In this document: one piece after another, positions 11,905 to 18,257 of the stretch | Layout: every line of letters starts with the position of its first letter | Position numbering within the stretch: position 1 is the first letter of the stretch | Source of the DNA: Acanthamoeba lenticulata | Lineage: Eukaryota; Discosea; Longamoebia; Acanthamoebidae | DNA length: 18,257 nt | Direction of reading: 5' to 3' | NCBI GenBank assembly: GCA_002179805.1 | Contig: NAVB01001502.1 | Span: 1-18,257 of the forward strand | Position numbers and translations under genes: made by a program | Notes under the pieces: generated by a model | Database searches by the model: none | Told to the model about the DNA's origin: nothing | What the model saw: the letters and a program-made list of their open reading frames with translations, nothing else

Positions 11905-12079
11905 CTGATCGGCAACGTCGATTTGGGCGACAGCAAAATTTTGCGTTGAATTTATTTGGGAAACAGTTTCAGAACGTTCCGAAAGGTAAGCCTAAATTGT
12001 AAAAGACCTTGCCTTGTCGAGACGGCGGTGACTGCGGTGGAGGAACGAAGGTGAGAACGCTGCGATTCTTTATTTAGCA
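11905..12079. promoter_or_regulatory. Divergent promoter between MCRS1 and phosphate transporter 2
   Basis: A gap of 175 bp separates the two start codons, so both genes must be driven from here. It contains a near-perfect 18-bp palindrome at 11967-11984 (TTTCAGAACGTTCCGAAA, eight of nine arm pairs). The core AGAACGTTCC resembles one GAA-nn-TTC heat-shock-type unit. A further AT-rich patch (TTCTTTATTTAGCA, about 12065-12078) lies immediately before the transporter ATG. Confidence 0.5.
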
Positions 12080-14023
12080 ATGGAGCGCCGCAGCAACAGC
12101 TACGAGCTTGGGGTGGGTCCTTCGTTGTCAAAAGATGGGCCCTGGCTCAGCGCGACAGATTACGATGAACACGGCCACAGCAGTGGAGCGGACGAGGCAA
12201 CGGGCGGTGCGGAGTGGGGAGAAGAAGTCGTGGTCGACGATGTCGATGACGACGATGATTTAGATTTTGGCAGCCGTGACGCTGTCGCTAGACAAGCTGC
12301 TTTGCCGCCCGTTGACTGGAAGGCCGCGCTCCAAAAAGCAGCTGTCTCGGGCGTGGGCTTCCTTTCGGACGCTTACGACCTGTACACTCACCTCTTCCTT
12401 CGTTTTACTTCACCAATGTTTGCTCACTGTGCATGTTGTGGCGTAGGTTCGTGATCAACATCGTGCTGCTTATTCTATCGGCCACGCACGGTATCACGGC
12501 GGCGGACAAGGGCTGGATCTCGTCGGCTGTGCTAGTGGGCGCCCTCTTCGGCCAGATCGGCTTTGGTTTCATTGCCGACAAGGTGCCGTCTCGATCCTGC
12601 TTCCTTCTTGCAACTCATCATCATCATCATCGTAAACAACGACTCAATCTGATCTCGGTGGCTTGGCGCGAGAGCAGATCGGACGAAAGAAGGGCTTCGT
12701 GGCGACGCTCTCGCTGGTCATCCTCGGCACGCTGGCCAGCTCGATGGCCGTGCCGCTGGGTCCGATCTCCATCGCGGCCGTGCTGGCCGTGCTGCGGTTT
12801 GTGCTTGGCGTGGGCATCGGCGGCGAGTATCCGCTCTCGGCCACCATCACAGGTAACCGCGGCGCGACCAACCTCGAGCGACTTCTCTGCCCTCTTGCTG
12901 CCACGCTGAACAAGAGCTAACGATGTTATCGTCGTTATCCAGCCGAGTCGGCCAGCACGAGCAATCGTGGACGGCTCACGGCGGCCGTGTTCTCCATGCA
13001 GGGCATGGGCTCGCTCGCTGCTGCGATCGTGTCATGGGTCACGCTGCAGACCTTGTCGGACCACCTGGACCTCACCTGGCGCCTGTGCATCGCCTTTGGC
13101 GCCGTGCCCGGCATCCTCACGTTCTACTTCCGACTGACGATGCACGAAACCGAGCGCTTCTCCGTGGTGCAGGCGGGCGGCCCGCGCGTCTCGCGCTGGA
13201 CGCTGGCGCGGCGCTACCTGCGGCGCCTGATCGGGACGGCGGGCACATGGTTCCTGCTCGACATCACCTTCTACGCCAACGGCCTCTTCTCCGCCGAGGT
13301 CCTTGAGCTTTCAGGCGCCGGCGGCACCTCGGCCAAGGCCGGCCAGCCGCCCACGGTGGACGAGCTTCTGACGATCAGCCGGTTCAACATCATCCTCGCC
13401 GTGGCGGCGGTGCCTGGCTACTGGACGGCCGTGTACCTCATCGAGACGCGGCTCGGGCGCAAGATGCTTCAGATCGCGGGCTTCATGCTGATGGCTGTGC
13501 TCTACTGCGTACTGGCCATGGTCTTTGAGAGCATCAAGTCCATGTACGGCGTGTTCGTAGTCCTGTACGCGTTGACCTTCTTCTTCACGAACGCGGGGCC
13601 CAACACGACGACATACGTGCTGGCGGCGGAGAGCTTCCCGACAGAGATCCGGGCCACCTTCCACGGCATCTCGGCTGCTGCCGGCAAGCTCGGCGCCGCG
13701 CTCGGAGCGGGTACAGCCCGGCACTTACCGCCGTGCGCGGAGCATGTTTCAGGCCTGTGGCTGACCTGCGGGATGACGCGGTGATGGTCATCACAGTGGT
13801 GATGGCGAACGTGCTGGAGGCTTGGGGCCTGCAGGTCGTATTCCTCATCTGCGGCGTGATAGCCGCGCTGGGCGCTGTGGTGACGATCGGGTGCATCGAC
13901 GAGACCGTGGGCAAGAGCCTCGAGCAGATCAACGCCCCGCCGGTGGAGATCGAGCTCCAGCAATTCTCGTCAGTCCCGACTTCAGACTTCTCGATCAACG
14001 ACGACGAGCAGGAGCGCCCATGA
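12080..14023 (+). CDS. Pho84-type phosphate:H+ symporter (MFS), copy 2
   Basis: Second phosphate transporter paralogue. Five exons: 12080-12381, 12447-12582, 12678-12852, 12943-13710, 13797-14023. Introns are 65, 95, 90 and 86 nt, all phases fit, giving 535 aa. It has the longest cytosolic N-tail of the three, about 90 residues, with a strongly acidic run (EEVVVDDVDDDDDLDF) that the others lack. Then come SGVGFLSDAYDL, motif A (GFIADKIGRKKGF), GVGIGGEYPLS, MQGMG, WFLLDITFY, NAGPNTTTYV and FPTEIRATFHGISAAAGK. Four introns match copies 1 and 3 exactly; the fifth, at FYFR/LTM, is absent and the exon reads straight through LTFYFRLTMHETERF. Helices 8-11 are the most diverged (FMLMAVLYCVLAMVFESIKSMYG). 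The tail ends INDDEQERP. It could differ in affinity or regulation from the other two; the sequence cannot tell. Confidence 0.88.
12614..12631 (+). repeat. Short TCA/ATC triplet repeat in intron 2 of transporter 2
   Basis: About five consecutive TCA units (actcatcatcatcatcatcg) lie inside the 95-nt intron. This is an ordinary microsatellite with no coding effect. Confidence 0.6.
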
Positions 14024-14212
14024 GAGAGCGAAGAATGATGCGTTACGATGCAACCAAACAAGAGAAGCAGGCAATTTCCGGGCAGCGCGAAAAGGTTGGG
14101 GCAAGTACTGTAGTGCCGGAGATAAGCACTACCTTGTGTATGTGCACCAGCAAAGCTCTTGGCCGAGTGCAGCTGCCGGCAAGGGACGCTGCGCAGTTCT
14201 GTTGTGGACACC
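14024..14212. promoter_or_regulatory. Spacer between transporters 2 and 3 with a perfect 7-bp inverted repeat
   Basis: This 189-bp gap holds the end of transporter 2 and the promoter of transporter 3. GTAGTGC (14110-14116) and GCACTAC (14126-14132) form a perfect 7-bp stem around a 9-base loop. It could be a dimeric factor site or an RNA hairpin. I see no other element. Confidence 0.4.
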
Positions 14213-15960
14213 ATGAACCCGACTTCGCCTTGGTCGACTGTCACGTCGTGCAATGCAGACGGCAGTGAGGAAAAGCCTGCAGTCGCTACCGAGGTCTCGC
14301 ATGACCTTGCCCTGTCGGTTACGACCTGGCGGTCGACCATTCAACGCACCTTCGTGTCGGGCGTTGGTTTTCTGTCGGACGCCTACGACCTGTACAGAGC
14401 TGGCCTAGCTTGCTTTTTGTGTGCAACTTTTGCTCACAAAACACTGAACTCACGGCGAAGGTTTGTGATCAACATCGTGTTGCTCATTCTTGCCATCACG
14501 CACGGCATCACGGCGGCGGACAAAGGCTGGGTCTCGTCGGCTGTGCTCGTGGGCGCCCTCTTCGGCCAGATCGGGTTCGGCATCATCGCCGACAAGGTGC
14601 CGCCTCAACTTCTCTTCCATCCTTCTCTTACGAAGAGCATGACGCAGATTGGGCGAAAGCTGGGCTTTGTGGCGACGCTCTCGGTGGTCATCCTCGGCAC
14701 GCTGGCTTGCGGCATGGCTGTACCGCTGGGTCCGATCTCCATCGTAGTCGTGCTGGCAGTGTTAAGGTTCATACTGGGCATTGGGATTGGAGGCGAGTAT
14801 CCGCTGTCCGCCACCATCACAGGTAAAGCGGCCTTGTTTATGCCCACGCAGTGATTGCCTGTGCTGATGCCAAATGGGCATTTCCAGCGGAGTCGGCCAC
14901 CACAAGCACGCGTGGGCGGCTCACTGCTGCCGTGTTCTCCATGCAAGGCATTGGGTCCCTCACCGCAGCCCTTGTGGCGTGGATTCTGCTGCTCGTGCTG
15001 CCTGAACACCTCGACCTCGTCTGGCGGCTGTGCATTGTGTTTGGTGCCGTGCCTGGCATCCTCACGTTCTACTTCCGGTTCGCTGTTCTTTGCTCGCACT
15101 TGACCGGCCAGTCGCTCACAAGACATTTCCGTCCAGGCTCACGATGAAGGAAACAGACCGCTTCGAGATGTCGTCAATCGTGGGCTCGCCGATCTCGCGC
15201 TGGGCGCTGGCGCGGTTCTACCTGAGACGCCTGATCGGGACGGCGGGCACATGGTTCCTGCTCGACATCACCTTCTACGCCAACGGCCTCTTCTCCGCCG
15301 AGGTCCTCAAGCTATCAGGTGCGAGCACCGAAGCCAACAATGCAGTCGAGTTGGCGACGATCAGCCGATTCAACGTCATTCTGGCGGCCGTGGCGGTGCC
15401 GGGCTACTGGCTGGCCATCCTGCTCATCGAGACGCGTCTCGGGCGCAAGTGGCTCCAGCTGTCGGGCTTTCTCTTGCTTGCCGCCCTCTTCGGCACCATG
15501 GCCGGCATCTATGACCTGATTGTGAAGCACTACTACGGCGTGTTCTTAGCGCTATATGGGCTGACGTTCCTGGTGACCAACGCGGGCGCCAACACGACGA
15601 CATACGTGCTCGCGGCGGAGAGCTTCCCGACAGAGATCCGGGCTACCTTCCACGGCATCTCGGCTGCTGCTGGCAAGCTCGGCGCTGCCGTGGGCTCTCG
15701 TGCGTCCCAAAACGTCATGCTGTCTTGTTCCTTCTGCTGCTGATTCGTGTGGGTATTTTGTAGTGGCGATGGCGAACGTGCTGGAGGCGTGGGGCTTGCG
15801 CATGGTCTTCTTTTTGTGTGGTGTCATCGCGATGCTAGGCGCGCTGGTGACCTTGTTCTGTATCGACGAGACGCGGGGCAAGAGCCTCGAGCAGGTCAAC
15901 GCCATGGGCGCCGAAATCTGCCGGTCCTGCGTCCCACAAAAAGAATTTGAGCAATTTTCT
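14213..15960 (+). CDS. Pho84-type phosphate:H+ symporter (MFS), copy 3; 3' end unresolved
   Basis: Third phosphate transporter paralogue. Exons: 14213-14391, 14461-14596, 14648-14822, 14888-15077, 15137-15699, 15764 to about 15960. Introns are 51-69 nt with positions identical to copy 1. The start is ATG 14213 (MNPTSPWS) with a hydrophilic tail of about 48 residues. Signatures are SGVGFLSDAYDL, GIIADKIGRKLGF, GIGIGGEYPLS, MQGIG, WFLLDITFY, NAGANTTTYV and FPTEIRATFHGISAAAGK. Exons 1-3 resemble copy 2 more closely; exons 5 and 6 resemble copy 1. After SLEQVNAMGAEICR the frame stays open with no stop until 16492-16494, well into the next gene. The feature end here is where the resemblance to the other tails stops (EFEQFS); about 480 aa are accounted for. 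A lost stop, an unrecognised 3' intron, a base error or a true fusion are all possible. Confidence 0.82.
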
Positions 15961-16098
15961 CTGATCAAAATTCTCTGCTCTTTTCTCTTCTTTCCCTTCG
16001 TCCGATCCTGGTTGTTGGCTGCGCTGGGTTGGTGGATTAAAACTTCCGACCTTCCTCGACGCCAGACCACCAGCCCTTCCCCACGAGGGCTGCCAAGT
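15961..16098. other. Pyrimidine-rich link between transporter 3 and the next gene
   Basis: Composition changes abruptly here from GC-rich coding sequence to CT/AT-rich sequence, with a polypyrimidine run at about 15967-16000. That fits a 3' UTR plus promoter, or an intron, better than coding DNA. Yet one frame crosses it without a stop. The run could be an initiator-type promoter for the downstream gene. Confidence 0.35.
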
Positions 16099-18257
16099 AT
16101 GCCCCATTCTTTAGTGGTACCAAGTGCCCTCTCTACCCATGAAGAGAAAGGCTTGCGTATGCTAACCCCGAACGCACATCTGGTTGCACTTGTCACCAAG
16201 GTCGCCCTTGATTTATTACGAGAAACAGCAGAGGAGTACTATCAAGAGTGCCGCCTGAGCGACATTGACGGCACTTTAGACAAGCTGGGGGTTGTGCCGG
16301 CACAGGTGCACCTTCTCCATGAGCTGGCCTCGAGTACCCACCTGAGCACCGCCGAATGGGTCGAACGCCTAGAAGCGCTCGTTACGCAACTTAATCGAGA
16401 GGAGCTTGTGGGCTTAACGGCTTTCCTCCCGCCCTCATTTGTGTTCAGCCAAAGACTTCGCCACGGTACGTCCCTGCATGTCTTTGTGGAATAAGAATAG
16501 CGCCACAGCCTCACATTCCCCTATGGTCCGCGGACGTAAGACTATGAGGGGGTGAAGGACATCGCCAGGCTCGGCGCTCTGGGTCGAGAGCATATGGCGG
16601 TCCTCAACAACGACCGCTGGAGCCCCGAGGAGCAGGATCACCTTCGCCAGCTGCTGCGTCGCCAGTTTGCCCAGGCCTGCGCTCGTACGTGCAACCAACA
16701 ACAAAGATGAAGAACGCGATCCTCACGCACGAACGATGGGCGAAACAGGAACCGGAGAAATGACGTCGTCTCTCATCAGTCTCTGCTGTGATGTCTTTTC
16801 GAAAGACGAAGGCGTGATGGTGTTCAAGCTCATCAAGTCACTCGGTTCACCGAGCGTTTCTAGGCAACCGACCGAAGCGGGGACAGTGCGGCCCGCCTCA
16901 AGGGCCCCGCTTCTCGGGTCGATTGTTGCCGACTCTTCACCGACTGTGGTGACAAAGACTCCGCGGGCAGAGTCCTCCTTAACAAACAAGGAGTCGGACA
17001 CACAAGACCTCCTGTGCTGGCAGGAGGTCGCCGCCGACGCCTCCCCGCTGGGATCCTTGCCCCTCGTTAGCGTGGACAGCGAGGCAGCGATCACTTCGCG
17101 CATGGCGGTCTCGAGGCCGGCCGACTTTGCCGAGCTCAGCGACCAGGGGGCTCTAGACGATTTTTTCGTGGTGCTGCCTCCCGGCGTAGCGGGCGAGGAC
17201 CAGGTGTTTCAAGTCAACCTGATTGGCGACATCATTGAAGCGCCGACGCCACTCTATCGGAACAGCGCCCTTACGGTCTTGCCGTCCGAGCAGGGGAGCG
17301 TAAAAGTGTACCAACAGCTGACCCGGAGCCACTCGGCGTCGCGCGTGTATCACTGCGCCATTCCGCTGCCGCCCAACAAGTTGCTGCGCTACCAGTACCT
17401 CATCATCTTCAACTTGTCTGACGAACACGTCGTTGAGAAGGTCGGAGATCGGCTGGCCCGCGGGGGCGAGCTGGTGCACTACGACATCATTGACAAGTCG
17501 AGCGGCTTAGTCGAGGCGTTTCTGCGCAAGATCCCCGGCATGGCGTCGATTTGGCGCGACGTCGACGGCGACGCCGCAACAGTCGAATTCCTGCTCGAAC
17601 TGGTCCGCCGAGTGCCTGAAGCGACCTCCCTGCAGCCAGAGGACGGCCGCGCTCTGCTTCATCGCGGCCGGCATCTGCTCCGCAAGCGGGGCCCGCTCTC
17701 CACACAGGGCATCAAGGATCTGGTCGAACGACTTCCCGTGGTGAACCACGATGTGGAGTCGCCACGCAAGGCCTTTATCTGCGCGGCTCTGTTGGTTGTG
17801 CTCGTCGGGCCGCACCTAAGCAGGGACTTGCTCGCCCCGAGGGTTCTGCTGCCGATCCTGCCCGCGGCGTGCTCGGCCATTGCGAGCAGCATGTTTAGCA
17901 CGGCGGATCGTCGCGAGCTCCTGGGCCACCTCTCGACATGGATGGACCAGGCACTGCAAAAGGCCAAGCTCGACCTCAACTGGCTGCTGCTCGTGCCCCT
18001 GTTCAACACGCTCTGGCAGGACCTTGGCCGGTCGTCCGAGCAGGCTCTGCATTCGCTCTTCTCGTCCTTCGACGGCTACGCCCAGCAGGAGGACCAGCCC
18101 CGGCCGACCAGAGAGCGCTTCCACGACCTCCTGGCGGGCCTGCAGCCGTTGTGGCGCTATCAAGCCGCCGTCTACGAGCCCATGTTGGACCTGTCGGCCA
18201 AGCTCCTTTGCCTCGCGCCCTCACTCGAAGGTGTGCCTTCTTTACGTTTCACTTTTT
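16099..18257 (+). CDS. Large protein of unknown function, 5' part (possible RNF213/mysterin-like N-terminal region)
   Basis: Multi-exon gene running off the right edge. Proposed exons are 16099-16465, 16541-16684 and 16749-18230, with introns of 75 and 64 nt in phase. GTGTGC at 18231, followed by T-rich sequence, looks like another donor, although the frame stays open to the window end. The start is ATG 16099 (MPHSLVV) or ATG 16159 (MLTPNAH). About 685 residues are visible. They begin helical (VALDLLRETAEEYYQECRL, RWSPEEQDHLRQLLRRQF), pass through a Ser/Thr-rich linker (about 16860-17060), then a beta-rich stretch (FQVNLIGDIIEAP, LRYQYLIIFNL) resembling a carbohydrate-binding-type sandwich. 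A long helical part follows (FICAALLVVLVGPHL, LDLNWLLLVPLFNTLWQD). That order loosely recalls the N-terminal stalk of RNF213, but no catalytic motif is in view. The name is a weak guess; the reading frame is solid. Confidence 0.6.

Noticed and set aside
12614..12631. TCA triplet run considered as a CRISPR-like or functional repeat
   Set aside because: It is a simple microsatellite inside an intron, with no spacer structure.
17153..18224. Several minus-strand frames opposite the last gene
   Set aside because: They are short, overlapping each other and without motifs. The plus frame is continuous over more than 1,500 nt and joins two upstream exons in phase.

Overview
This looks like a nuclear contig from a compact, GC-rich, intron-rich protist. 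An Acanthamoeba-like amoebozoan is my best guess; that is an inference from gene content and style, not a database match. Nearly every gene is cut by GT...AG introns of only about 50-95 nt. Exons are very GC-rich at third positions, intergenic gaps are mostly under 300 bp, and the conserved proteins (SRP54, MCRS1, a SMYD5-like SET protein) are eukaryotic.

Layout from left to right. 26-1190 (+) is the 3' part of a SET-domain methyltransferase. 1191-2087 holds a tight cluster of CCAAT boxes and a small predicted gene (1569-1847 +). 3695-2088 (-) is a four-exon class I/II PLP aminotransferase. 5844-3971 (-) is the first of three Pho84-type phosphate transporters. It is divergent from 6038-8050 (+), an eight-exon SRP54. 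SRP54 converges, with 83 bp between stop codons, on 11904-8134 (-), a five-exon MCRS1 homologue with a very long Ser/Pro/Tyr-rich N-terminal region. A 175-bp divergent promoter separates MCRS1 from the second transporter (12080-14023 +). The third transporter follows in tandem (14213 to about 15960 +). The window ends inside a large unidentified gene (16099 or 16159 to beyond 18257 +).

The genes do not form one pathway. They are mostly housekeeping functions: chromatin (SET, MCRS1), protein targeting (SRP54), amino-acid metabolism (aminotransferase) and phosphate uptake. The three transporters are the real theme. They share intron positions, differ by one intron, and have a patchwork of similarities that suggests gene conversion. 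All three carry Glu where the crystallised fungal transporter has Asp in the GG(D/E)YPLS motif. The third copy has no stop codon before the next gene in its frame. I reconstructed splice sites by hand from GT/AG positions, reading phase and family conservation; all models need transcript confirmation.
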